Source of the DNA: Streptomyces catenulae
GTDB lineage: Bacteria; Actinomycetota; Actinomycetes; Streptomycetales; Streptomycetaceae
Direction: 5' to 3'
Assembly (NCBI RefSeq): GCF_000718015.1
Contig: NZ_JODY01000043.1
Span: forward strand, 1-47,957
Length of the DNA: 47,957 nt
The notes beneath the pieces are model-generated. The model was not told the origin of the DNA. It did no database searches and worked only from the letters and a program-made list of their open reading frames with translations. Both the position numbers and the translations under genes were made by a program. How positions within the stretch are numbered: the first letter of the stretch is position 1; each line of letters begins with the position of its first letter. This document shows positions 26,595 through 33,542 of the stretch, piece by piece.

Positions 26595-26803
26595 GCAGCC
26601 TGCGGGGCGAGCGAGGGAGTTCGAACCGGAGCGTATCCGTAGGAGAGGGCGGTGACCCTCTCGAATACGCAAGGGTCGGGCTGAGAGGCCGGAAGGTCGG
26701 GGAGACCGGAAGGCGACCTCCATCACCTGATGCGGACAATGCCGCCGAAGGAAGCCCACCTCGCAGGTTCATGACGCCCGGAGCCGCGAGTCGGCACCGG
26801 GCG
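26595..26803 (+). ncRNA. Free-standing structured RNA with TPP-riboswitch-like blocks
   Basis: A closing helix of 9 bp (26599-26607 with 26759-26767, one G-U pair) encloses three arms. Arm A has GCGTAT/ATACGC (26631-26636, 26665-26670) and GAGAGGG/CCCTCTC (26643-26649, 26656-26662). Arm B has GCC/GGC and GGTC/GACC, flanking a symmetric GGAA/GGAA internal loop (26688-26714). Arm C has CCT/AGG and GCGG/CCGC with loop ACAATG (26726-26751). A short GAGG/CCTC (26613-26616, 26717-26720) may close A and B. CTGAGA (26681), CACCTGAT (26724), AATGCC (26738) and GAAGGAAG match the TPP aptamer in order, but arm B is extra. A hairpin terminator follows and no sense gene lies downstream, so it seems to be an independent RNA of about 210 nt. 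Confidence 0.7.
26775..26803 (+). terminator. Terminator of the structured RNA
   Basis: Stem CGCCCGG/CCGGGCG (26775-26781 with 26797-26803) is extended by GCCG/CGGC across an A-A mismatch, with loop CGAGT. It stands 8 bases after the closing helix and 18 bases before the stop of the convergent ltp2 gene. Confidence 0.75.
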
Positions 26804-26820
26804 CCGCCGTGTGCGGGCCG

Positions 26821-28005
26821 TCACCCACCGTCCCGCCCCAGGATCAGCCCCGACGTCGGCACCCCCGTACCCGCCGTGACCAGGGCGTGGGCCACGTCCG
26901 GCACCTGGTTCACCGCGCTCCCCCGCACCTGCCGGACCGCCTCCGCGATGCCGTTCATCCCGTGCAGATACGCCTCGCCGAGCTGGCCGCCGTGCGTGTT
27001 GAGCGGCAGCGCGCCGTCCGCGACGAAGGCGGCCGCCTCGCCGGGGGCGCAGAAGCCGAACTCCTCCAGCTGCATCAGCACGAACGGGGTGAAGTGGTCG
27101 TAGAGGACCGCCACGTCGATGTCGGCGGGACCGTAGCCGGAGGTGCGCCACAACTGGCGGGCCACGACGCCCATTTCGGGGAGACCGGCGAGGTCGGAGG
27201 GGTAGAACTCGTCGCGGTAGTAGCTGGTCATCTGCTCCTGGGCGCGGCCCGCGCCCTGCGCCGCTGCGGTGATCAGGGCGGGCGGGCGCCGCAGGTCACG
27301 GGCGCGTTCGGCGGTGGTGACGACGAGCGCCTGCCCGCCGTCGGTCTCCTGGCAGCAGTCGAGGAGCCGTAGCGGTTCGACGATCGGCCGGGAGGCGGCG
27401 TGGTCGGCGAGGGTGATCGGGCGGCCGTGGAAGTACGCCGCCGGGTTGGTCGCCGCGTACCGGCGGCCCGTGACGGCGACGTGGCCGAACGCCTCCGGGG
27501 TCAGCCCGTAGGTGTGGAGGTAGCGCCGGGCGGCCATGGCGACCCAGGAGGCGGGGGTGAGGAGGCCGGGCGGGAGGTTCCAGCCGAGGGCGGTGCCTTC
27601 GGCGGACGGTTCGCGGTGCTGGACGCCGGAGCCGAAGCGGCGGCCGGAGCGCTCGTTGAAGGCGCGGTAGCAGACGACGACCTCGGCGATGCCGGTGGCG
27701 ACGGCGAGCGCCGCCTGCTGGACGGTGGCGCAGGCGGCGCCGCCCCCGTAGTGGACGCGGGAGAAGAAGGAGAGTTCGCCGATGCCGGTGGCCTGGGCGA
27801 CGGCGATCTCGGGGCTGGTGTCCATGGTGAAGGTGACCAGCCCGTCGACGTCGGACGGGGCGAGCCCGGCGTCGTCGAGTGCGGCGCGTACCGCCTCGGC
27901 GGCGAGGGTCAGCTCGCTGCGGCCGGAGTCCTTGGAGAACTCGGTGGCCCCGATGCCGACGACGGCGGCCCGGCCGCCCAGGGTGTCCGCGCGGCGCACG
28001 CTCAT
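26821..28005 (-). CDS. ltp2: Ltp2-like thiolase-fold aldolase
   Basis: A 394-residue protein of the SCP-x thiolase/lipid-transfer family. Landmarks are AAVVGIGATEFSKDSGRSEL, SRVHYGGGAACATVQQAALAV, CCQETDGGQALVV and the C-terminal NTHGGQLGEAYLHGMNGIAE. Mycobacterial Ltp2 is a retro-aldolase that removes the last side-chain carbons from the hydrated steroid CoA thioester, together with the DUF35 part of ChsH2. The classical thiolase Cys is not obvious, as expected for this branch. The start ATG overlaps the stop of the preceding MaoC gene (ATGA), so it is the last gene of a coupled five-gene operon. Whether the substrate is a steroid in this organism is inference. Confidence 0.82.
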   Translation of the reverse strand: MSVRRADTLGGRAAVVGIGATEFSKDSGRSELTLAAEAVRAALDDAGLAPSDVDGLVTFTMDTSPEIAVAQATGIGELSFFSRVHYGGGAACATVQQAALAVATGIAEVVVCYRAFNERSGRRFGSGVQHREPSAEGTALGWNLPPGLLTPASWVAMAARRYLHTYGLTPEAFGHVAVTGRRYAATNPAAYFHGRPITLADHAASRPIVEPLRLLDCCQETDGGQALVVTTAERARDLRRPPALITAAAQGAGRAQEQMTSYYRDEFYPSDLAGLPEMGVVARQLWRTSGYGPADIDVAVLYDHFTPFVLMQLEEFGFCAPGEAAAFVADGALPLNTHGGQLGEAYLHGMNGIAEAVRQVRGSAVNQVPDVAHALVTAGTGVPTSGLILGRDGG

Positions 28006-28433
28006 GGGGCGGCGCTCCCTCCGGTGACGGGCACCGTGAGGGTCACGGTGCCGGTGACGTGGTGCCCGAGGCCGTTCGCCCCGACCACCCGGACCTGTAC
28101 GGCCGCGCCGTCCGCCTCGGTGACCGTGCCCGTCAACTCCATGGTGTCGCCCGGGTGGTTGGGGGCGCCGAGGCGGATGGCGACCTTGCGGAGGACGGTG
28201 CCGGGGCCGAAGTGGTCGGTGAGGTAGCGGCCGACGAGGCCGTTGGTGGTGAGGATGTTCATGAAGATGTCCGGCGAGCCCTTCGCCCGCGCGGCCTCGG
28301 CGTCGTGGTGGACGTCCTGGTAGTCGCGGGAGGCGACCGCCCCGGAGACGATCAGGGTGCGGGTGATCGGGATCCGGAGCGGCGGGAGGGCGTCGCCGGG
28401 GGCGGGCGGCCTCCCTGGTGCGGCGTCGCTCAT
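28002..28433 (-). CDS. chsH1: MaoC-like hydratase subunit (ChsH1-like)
   Basis: A 143-residue hot-dog-fold protein. The hydratase motif is present as ASRDYQDVHHDAEAARAKGS, giving the catalytic Asp and His. It also has PDIFMNILTTNGLVGRYLTD and a C-terminal VTGTVTLTVPVTGG. In mycobacteria ChsH1 pairs with the MaoC half of ChsH2 to hydrate the enoyl-CoA made by ChsE1-ChsE2. Its ATG overlaps the upstream acyl-CoA dehydrogenase stop (ATGA) and its own stop overlaps the ltp2 start, so the whole set is translationally coupled. Confidence 0.82.
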   Translation of the reverse strand: MSDAAPGRPPAPGDALPPLRIPITRTLIVSGAVASRDYQDVHHDAEAARAKGSPDIFMNILTTNGLVGRYLTDHFGPGTVLRKVAIRLGAPNHPGDTMELTGTVTEADGAAVQVRVVGANGLGHHVTGTVTLTVPVTGGSAAP

Positions 28434-29500
28434 GAAGCCTCCTCCTCGATGATCGACTCGCCCAGCTCTTCGAGGAGTTGGGCGCCCGCGCCGAGGTCGG
28501 CCGCGAGCTGGCGCCCCCACAGGAAGTGCCGGTGGACAGGGTGGCCGAGGTCGGCGCCGAGACCGCCGTGGAGATGCTGGACGGCGTGCACCACCCGGGT
28601 CCCGGCCTCGGCGGCCCACCAGGCGGCGGTCAGCGCGTGCGGAGCGGCGCCGCGCCCGGTGTCCCGCCGCCAGGCCGCCTCGTACGCGGTGACCCGGATC
28701 GCCTCGGTGTCCAGATGGGCGTCGGCGGCGCGCAGCAGTACGGCCTGGTGGGCGTCGAGCGGCCTGCCGAACTGCTGCCGCTCCGCGGTGTGCGCCACCG
28801 CCCGCGCGAGGGCGCCCGCGCAGACGCCCGCCTGGAGCCCGGCGTGCGCGGTGCGGGCGCAGGCCAGCACGGACGCGTACGGGACGGGGCCGACCGGCTG
28901 CGGGGCGCCGCCGAGCCGTTCGGCGGGGGCTTCGGTGAGGTCGAGGCGCCCCGCGGACCAGGGCGCGGTGGTCGCGACCGGGGTGACGGCGACGCCCGGC
29001 GCATCGGTCCGCAGCAGCCACAGCTCCCGGTCGGCGTCCGGCACCAGCACCAGATCGGCGCAGGTCAGCCAAGGGACGACGGGCACGGTGCCGGTCAGGT
29101 GGGCGGCGGGCCCGACCCCCGCGCGGGCCCGCACGGCGGGTGGTTCGCCGGTCCCGAAGGCGCCGGTGGCCACCGCCGTGCCGTCGGTCAGCCCCGGCAG
29201 CAGCCGCTCCCGCTGCTCCGGCGCACCGTGCGCGGCCACCGCGAGGACGCCGTACGCGCCGGTCGCGGCGAGCGGGATCTGTGCGGTGGTCCGGCCGGCC
29301 TCCTCCAGGAGCAGGACCAGCCCGAGCAGCCCGGTCTCGGTGACGGAGCCCGGCAGTCCGGCCCGGCACAGCGTCGCCCACAGGGCGGTGTCGGTGTCCG
29401 TGCCCAGGGCGGTCAGCCGCTCGGGCGTGGACCGGTCGCCGAAGATCTCCGCGGCGAGTCCGGCCGCCGCCCGCTGCTCCCGTGTCGGCGTGAAGTCCAT
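28430..29500 (-). CDS. chsE1: Acyl-CoA dehydrogenase subunit (FadE28/ChsE1-like)
   Basis: A 356-residue acyl-CoA dehydrogenase-like protein beginning MDFTPTREQRAAAGLAAEIF. It is shorter and more diverged than its partner and keeps the C-terminal flavin-contact region RQQFGRPLDAHQAVLLRAAD and VQHLHGGLGADLGHPVHRH. In mycobacteria FadE28 and FadE29 form an alpha2beta2 enzyme in which one subunit supplies most of the active site; this gene corresponds to the less canonical one. No Glu in the usual catalytic position is evident. ATG 29500 follows the ChsH2 stop by one base, with GGAGGG upstream. It lies between chsH2 and chsH1, unlike the mycobacterial order where the two fadE genes are adjacent. 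Confidence 0.78.
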   Translation of the reverse strand: MDFTPTREQRAAAGLAAEIFGDRSTPERLTALGTDTDTALWATLCRAGLPGSVTETGLLGLVLLLEEAGRTTAQIPLAATGAYGVLAVAAHGAPEQRERLLPGLTDGTAVATGAFGTGEPPAVRARAGVGPAAHLTGTVPVVPWLTCADLVLVPDADRELWLLRTDAPGVAVTPVATTAPWSAGRLDLTEAPAERLGGAPQPVGPVPYASVLACARTAHAGLQAGVCAGALARAVAHTAERQQFGRPLDAHQAVLLRAADAHLDTEAIRVTAYEAAWRRDTGRGAAPHALTAAWWAAEAGTRVVHAVQHLHGGLGADLGHPVHRHFLWGRQLAADLGAGAQLLEELGESIIEEEAS

Positions 29501-29501
29501 C

Positions 29502-30545
29502 TCAGCCCTCCTCCCGGGGCGCCCGCGCCGCCCCCGGCTCCGCGCGGAACACCGGCAGCTCCCACGCCCCCTTCCCGTCCCTGACCTGCTGGAACTCCAG
29601 CCGTACCGGCATCCCGACGCGCACCGCGTCCGGCGGCACCCCGGTGACACCGGCGACCAGCCGCACCCCCTCCTCCAGCGCGATCAGCGCGACCGCGTAC
29701 GGCGGGTCGAAGGCGGGGAACGGCGGATGGTGCATCACGACGTACGAGTGGACGGTGCCGCCGCCGCCCGCCTCGACGGTGTCCCACTCCGGCGCTCCGC
29801 ACCGCGCGCACCCCGGCAACCACGGCATCCGCAGCCGCCCGCACCCGGTACACCGCTGGATCAACAGCCGGTGCTCGGCCACACCCGCCCAGAACCCGGC
29901 GTTGTCACGGTTGATCACGGGCCGGGGGCGGGCGGGGGCGTCGCGGGGCGCGGCGACGGGCTCGGGGGTTCCCTTACGGGGTGCGGGGTCCGCCTCCGGG
30001 GCCGGGCCGCCGGGGCCCGAACTCCCCTTCCCCGGCACGTACTTCAGGATCCGGAACCGGTGGGCCCCCGCCAGTTCGCCGTCGACCCGGACGTCCATCC
30101 GGGTCGTGACGAAGTACCCGCTGCCCAGCTTCGTCGTCTTCCGGGGGGACACCGACTCGATGACCGCGTCGAAGGTGATCTCGTCGCCGGGGCGCAGCGG
30201 GCGCAGATACTCCTGCTCGCAGTCGGTGGCCACCACGGCGGTGCACCCGGCGCCGTCCAGCAGCGCGGACAGTTCGTCGTAGGCGGGCGAGCGGTCCGTG
30301 TGGCCGGAGAGTCCGCCCATCGTCCACGCCTGGAGCATCGTCGGCGGGGCGACCGCGTCCGGTCCCCGGTACGCGGGGTGGGTGTCGCCCATCGCCTCGC
30401 ACCAGTGGCGGATCATCGCCGCGTTCACCGGGTCCTTGCCGCGTCCGCCGGTCGCCGCGGGCCGCCCCTCGAACGCCTTGAGCCGCGCGTACAGCGCGTC
30501 GTCGCCGCTCACCGCCGCGCCCCGCGCCCCGTCCCCACCGCTCAC
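29502..30545 (-). CDS. chsH2: MaoC hydratase / DUF35 fusion (ChsH2-like)
   Basis: A 347-residue two-part protein. The N-terminal hot-dog domain contains MIRHWCEAMGDTHPAYRG and LRPGDEITFDAVIESVSPRK. A Pro/Ala-rich link (about 185-215) follows, then a C-terminal DUF35 module with a zinc ribbon (CTGCGRLRMPWLPGCARCG) and an OB fold (GTVHSYVVMHHPPFPAFDPP). In the mycobacterial system the MaoC part joins ChsH1 in hydration and the DUF35 part docks Ltp2 and is needed for aldol cleavage. I place the start at the GTG that overlaps the stop of the upstream gene (GTGA at 30545); a second GTG 33 bases on is possible. The next gene starts one base after its stop. Confidence 0.82.
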   Translation of the reverse strand: MSGGDGARGAAVSGDDALYARLKAFEGRPAATGGRGKDPVNAAMIRHWCEAMGDTHPAYRGPDAVAPPTMLQAWTMGGLSGHTDRSPAYDELSALLDGAGCTAVVATDCEQEYLRPLRPGDEITFDAVIESVSPRKTTKLGSGYFVTTRMDVRVDGELAGAHRFRILKYVPGKGSSGPGGPAPEADPAPRKGTPEPVAAPRDAPARPRPVINRDNAGFWAGVAEHRLLIQRCTGCGRLRMPWLPGCARCGAPEWDTVEAGGGGTVHSYVVMHHPPFPAFDPPYAVALIALEEGVRLVAGVTGVPPDAVRVGMPVRLEFQQVRDGKGAWELPVFRAEPGAARAPREEG

Positions 30546-31699
30546 CGCCGCCCCCTCCGCATCCCCAGCCGCATGGTCGCGACCAACTCCCGCTGGATCT
30601 CGCTCACCCCGCCGCCGAACGTGTTGATCTGCGCCGCCCGGTTCATCCGCTCCAGCACGCCGTCCTCGAAGGCGCCGGGCGATCCGGCGCGGATCAGCGC
30701 CGCGTCGCCCACCGCCTCCTGGCACAGCCGGTACACCTCGACCGCGCTCTCCGTCCCGGCGAACTTCACCCCGGCGGCGTCGCCCGGCGCGAGCGTCCCG
30801 GCGCCGACGTCGCCGACCAGCCGCCAGTTCAGCAGCCGGGTCGCGGCGAGCCGGGCGTACGCCTCGGCCAGCCGGGAGCGCACCCACGGGCGGTCCGCGG
30901 GCCGCCGCCCGGTCGCCGGGTCGGGCGTGCGGGCGTGGGCGAGCGCCGCCGCGTAGACGTCCTCCGCCTGCATCCCGATGGCGGCGAGCGCGACGCGTTC
31001 ATGGTTGAGCTGGTGGGTGATCAGCCGCCAGCCGGTGTGCTCCTCCCCGACGAGGTTGTCCGCCGGGACCCGTACGCCGTCGTAGTACGTCGCGGTGGTC
31101 GTCAGTCCGCCGACCGTCTCGATCGGCGTCCAGGAGAAGCCGGGGGCATCCGTCGGGACGAGGAGCAGGGAGATGCCGCGGTGTTTGGGGGCGTCCGGGT
31201 CGGTGCGGCAGGCGAGCCAGATCCAGTCCGCCCGGTGGGCGTTGCTGGTGAAGATCTTGGAGCCGTCGATCCGCCAGTCGCCGCCGTCGCGGACCGCGCG
31301 GGTGCGCAGCGACGCCAGGTCGGTGCCCGCCTCCGGTTCGGTGTAGCCGATCGCGAAGACGGTCTCGCCGCTGAGGATGCGCGGCAGGAAGTACGCCCGC
31401 TGCCGCTCGGTGCCGTACGCCATCAGGGTCGGGCCGACGGTGTTGAGCGTGACCATCGAGACGGGGGCGCCCGCCCGGTACGCCTCGTCGAAGAAGACGA
31501 ACTGCTCGTCGGGGCCGCGTCCCTGGCCGCCGAACTCCCGGGGCCAGCCGAGGCCCAGCATGCCGTCCGCGCCGATCCGCCGCAGCACGGCCCGCTGCGC
31601 GGCGGCCCCTTCGGGTGGCCCGTCCGGCATCAACTGCCGGAAGTAGGCGCGGAGTTCGCTACGCAGCTGCTGCTGGCGTGCGGTGGGCGCGAGGTGCAC
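30542..31699 (-). CDS. chsE2: Acyl-CoA dehydrogenase (FadE29/ChsE2-like)
   Basis: A 385-residue FAD-dependent acyl-CoA dehydrogenase, the first gene of the operon. The match to mycobacterial FadE29 is direct in several blocks: GADGMLGLGWPREFGGQGRG, VFAIGYTEPEAGTDLASLRT, and the catalytic-base region LITHQLNHERVALAAIG. The C-terminal INTFGGGVSEIQRELVATM is the typical closing helix. It oxidises an acyl-CoA to the alpha,beta-enoyl-CoA with its ChsE1-like partner encoded two genes downstream. ATG 31699 is 56 bases from a long palindrome that probably controls the operon. Confidence 0.85.
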   Translation of the reverse strand: MHLAPTARQQQLRSELRAYFRQLMPDGPPEGAAAQRAVLRRIGADGMLGLGWPREFGGQGRGPDEQFVFFDEAYRAGAPVSMVTLNTVGPTLMAYGTERQRAYFLPRILSGETVFAIGYTEPEAGTDLASLRTRAVRDGGDWRIDGSKIFTSNAHRADWIWLACRTDPDAPKHRGISLLLVPTDAPGFSWTPIETVGGLTTTATYYDGVRVPADNLVGEEHTGWRLITHQLNHERVALAAIGMQAEDVYAAALAHARTPDPATGRRPADRPWVRSRLAEAYARLAATRLLNWRLVGDVGAGTLAPGDAAGVKFAGTESAVEVYRLCQEAVGDAALIRAGSPGAFEDGVLERMNRAAQINTFGGGVSEIQRELVATMRLGMRRGRR

Positions 31700-31754
31700 G
31701 TCGACGGCCTCCCCTTCGGGGCGCGGACGGCGCGGGGCAGGGGCGCCCGCACCT

Positions 31755-31785
31755 CAGGGTTTCTGACTGTCCGTCAGAAACCCTG
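31755..31785 (-). promoter_or_regulatory. 13-bp palindrome upstream of the Chs-like operon
   Basis: Perfect arms CAGGGTTTCTGAC and GTCAGAAACCCTG surround TGTCC. With one bulged base the arms extend to 17-18 bp (31751-31790). The core TGAC-N5-GTCA is the type bound by TetR-family lipid regulators. It may also terminate the GNAT transcript that reads toward it. Confidence 0.65.
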
Positions 31786-31825
31786 GAGGTGTCAAGAGCC
31801 GGACGGCCCGCCGCCCGGCCCCGCC

Positions 31826-32350
31826 TCACGCCCCGTCCGGCGCCTCCCCGACCTCGATCACCAGCTCCGGACGGTCCCACCGCACGGCCGGTGGCCGCGC
31901 CCGGACCACGCCGACCGGCCGGGCGCCGACGCTGCGGTAGAACCCCTCGGCGGGCGGATGGGAGACCACCCGCACCCGGTCGAGTCCGGTCCGGCCGGCC
32001 TCCTCCCGCAGATGCGCCATGAGCAGCCGCCCGATGCCCAGCCCCTGCGCCTCGTCCGCGACGAACAGCAGGTCCAGCTCCGGCGGATCGAGCACCAGCG
32101 CGTAGAAACCGAGCACCCGGACCCCGGACCCGTCCGCCGCCCGCCCCGCCTCCGCCGCCTCCGCGACGAAGACCCGGTGCGTCTCGATGTAGTCGGGCCC
32201 GACGCGGTACCCCTCGACCATCGACGCGTACGGACCCTCGTACGCGCGCGACGTACGGACCAGACGGGTCAGACGGCGGGCGTCGCGGGGGGTGGCCCGC
32301 CGTACCGTCACCGGGCCGAAACGCCGTCCGCCGCCCTTTTCACCGCTCAC
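31826..32350 (-). CDS. GNAT family N-acetyltransferase
   Basis: A 174-residue acetyl-CoA-dependent acyltransferase. The N-terminal VTVRRATPRDARRLTRLVRT, the acetyl-CoA loop ELDLLFVADEAQGLGIGRLL with following MAHLREEAGRTG, and the C-terminal FYRSVGARPVG give the complete GNAT fold. Substrate unknown. GTG 32350 has GGGAGAG about 8 bases upstream; a later GTG (32311) would still leave the domain intact. It stands alone upstream of the Chs-like operon on the same strand, with a palindrome in the gap. Confidence 0.85.
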   Translation of the reverse strand: MSGEKGGGRRFGPVTVRRATPRDARRLTRLVRTSRAYEGPYASMVEGYRVGPDYIETHRVFVAEAAEAGRAADGSGVRVLGFYALVLDPPELDLLFVADEAQGLGIGRLLMAHLREEAGRTGLDRVRVVSHPPAEGFYRSVGARPVGVVRARPPAVRWDRPELVIEVGEAPDGA

Positions 32351-32773
32351 CGCAACCGCTCTCCCACCGTTAATTTTCGGCCTTCCGACGATTTCGGCCC
32401 CCGGACGGCACCGTCCGCCGGTACTTTTCGCAGAACCGATTCCGCCGTTCCACCGTACCGCCCCGAGCAGCACCGGAACCGGCCCGTCCGGGGTAAACCC
32501 CCACCCGTCACGACTTTCCGCGGCGGCGCCGTCCGGCGGGTTCTCCCCGAACGCGTACGAAGAATTCCGGTGCCGCTGGACACCCGGACGAATACCGCCG
32601 CCGGTATTCCACGAAAAGCGGCCTTCGTGGTCCCCCGCCGCAGCGATCCGGGAATTTCCGCAAGAGCCGCCGGACCGCCATCCCGGAACTCTCGGCCAAA
32701 GATTTCCCGGCCCGTTCCGCACCCCGGTCGCCGGTAGTTTCCTGGTCGCCACGAACCACGTCAGGGGGTTTTC
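32351..32773. other. Intergenic region of 423 bases
   Basis: No convincing gene. It is less GC-rich than its surroundings with several short A/T runs (TTAATTTTCGG, TACTTTTCGC, AAAGATTTCCC), so it probably carries the divergent promoters for the GNAT gene and the small protein at 32774. Confidence 0.45.
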
Positions 32774-33097
32774 ATGACCACCGGTATCAGGGGCTGCGAC
32801 AACCAGTCGAACGCCCAGGTCTCCTTCCTCAACAGTGAGCATCCCGGGGACAGCAAGTCGGTGCCGCCGCGGACGTACGACGGCGGCGTGTACGCCTGGA
32901 TCTCCCAGCACAAGGGCAATCCGCTCAACGTCCAGACCGGTCGGGGCAACTGCATCCTGTGGGACGAGGACTGGAAGGTCAAAGGCCAGTGGAACGACGG
33001 TAGCGGGGAGTTCGTCCTCGCCGAGGTCCACAGCAGCCCGCAGGACTACGGCATGACCGTCAGCATGACCGGCGACATCTCCCTTGCCGCGAAGTGA
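32774..33097 (+). CDS. Small unrecognised protein, 107 aa
   Basis: ATG 32774 follows GGGGG at 6-7 bases. The protein is rich in Gly, Asn, Ser and Trp (MTTGIRGCDNQSNAQVSFLN, VYAWISQHKGNPLNVQTGRG, ILWDEDWKVKGQWNDGSGEF) and looks like an all-beta sandwich; no signal peptide or membrane segment. I do not recognise a family. The alternating pattern is like that of small lectin-like or pore-forming folds (for example aegerolysin-sized proteins), but this is only a resemblance. A second small protein with a related composition follows 89 bases downstream on the same strand. Confidence 0.7.
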   Translation: MTTGIRGCDNQSNAQVSFLNSEHPGDSKSVPPRTYDGGVYAWISQHKGNPLNVQTGRGNCILWDEDWKVKGQWNDGSGEFVLAEVHSSPQDYGMTVSMTGDISLAAK

Positions 33098-33186
33098 CCC
33101 ACGGGGCGTCGGCGCGGACGGCCGATCCGCCGACCGATCCGGCGCCTCGACCGCACCGCGCACCCCGCCGGAAAGGGCGTACCACC

Positions 33187-33447
33187 GTGTCCATGTCCGA
33201 CTGGACGATCAGTAACTCCAAGGAGAACAACACGGGGAACTGGGTGTACTACGTGTGCACCGTCTTCGTGCAATTCGCCAATATCCATTTCAGCCGCCAC
33301 GTCGACGTGCCCGGCCAGGATCATATGGCGACCAACGACAATCAGTATTACTACTACGGCGTCACCGGCACCTTCAACACCCCGAACATGCCGGCGTCCG
33401 TCCGCCAGGCTCTCGTCGACGCCTGGAACAACTACTTCACGGTCTGA
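33187..33447 (+). CDS. Small unrecognised protein, 86 aa
   Basis: GTG 33187 with GGAAAGG upstream; an ATG follows two codons later. The protein is rich in Asn, Tyr, Thr and Val: SDWTISNSKENNTGNWVYYV, FVQFANIHFSRHVDVPGQDH, NQYYYYGVTGTF. It ends with a helix VRQALVDAWNNYFTV. No known domain or signal peptide is recognised. The stop codon lies inside the first copy of a 20-bp tandem duplication (33433-33472). It is probably cotranscribed with the preceding small gene and could work with it. Confidence 0.68.
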   Translation: MSMSDWTISNSKENNTGNWVYYVCTVFVQFANIHFSRHVDVPGQDHMATNDNQYYYYGVTGTFNTPNMPASVRQALVDAWNNYFTV

Positions 33448-33472
33448 TCGCGTACTTCACGGTCCGATCGTG
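33433..33472 (+). repeat. 20-bp tandem duplication across a stop codon
   Basis: TACTTCACGGTCTGATCGCG (33433-33452) is repeated at 33453-33472 with two changes. The stop TGA of the small gene is in copy 1; in copy 2 the same place reads CGA. Confidence 0.8.
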
Positions 33473-33483
33473 CGCCGACGACC

Positions 33484-33523
33484 GATGCCGCTGCCCTCCG
33501 GGAATCCGTCAGGCAGCGGCATC
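33484..33523. terminator. Hairpin between convergent genes
   Basis: A 12-bp stem GATGCCGCTGCC/GGCAGCGGCATC (33484-33495 with 33512-33523) lies between the small gene ending at 33447 and the MFS gene ending at 33543. Confidence 0.75.
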
Positions 33524-33542
33524 TCCACGCCGGGCGCCGTCC

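Noticed and set aside
26595..26803. Ordinary thiamine riboswitch controlling a thi gene
   Set aside because: A terminator follows directly, the downstream gene is on the opposite strand, and an extra arm is present in the core. It is kept only as a TPP-like structured RNA.
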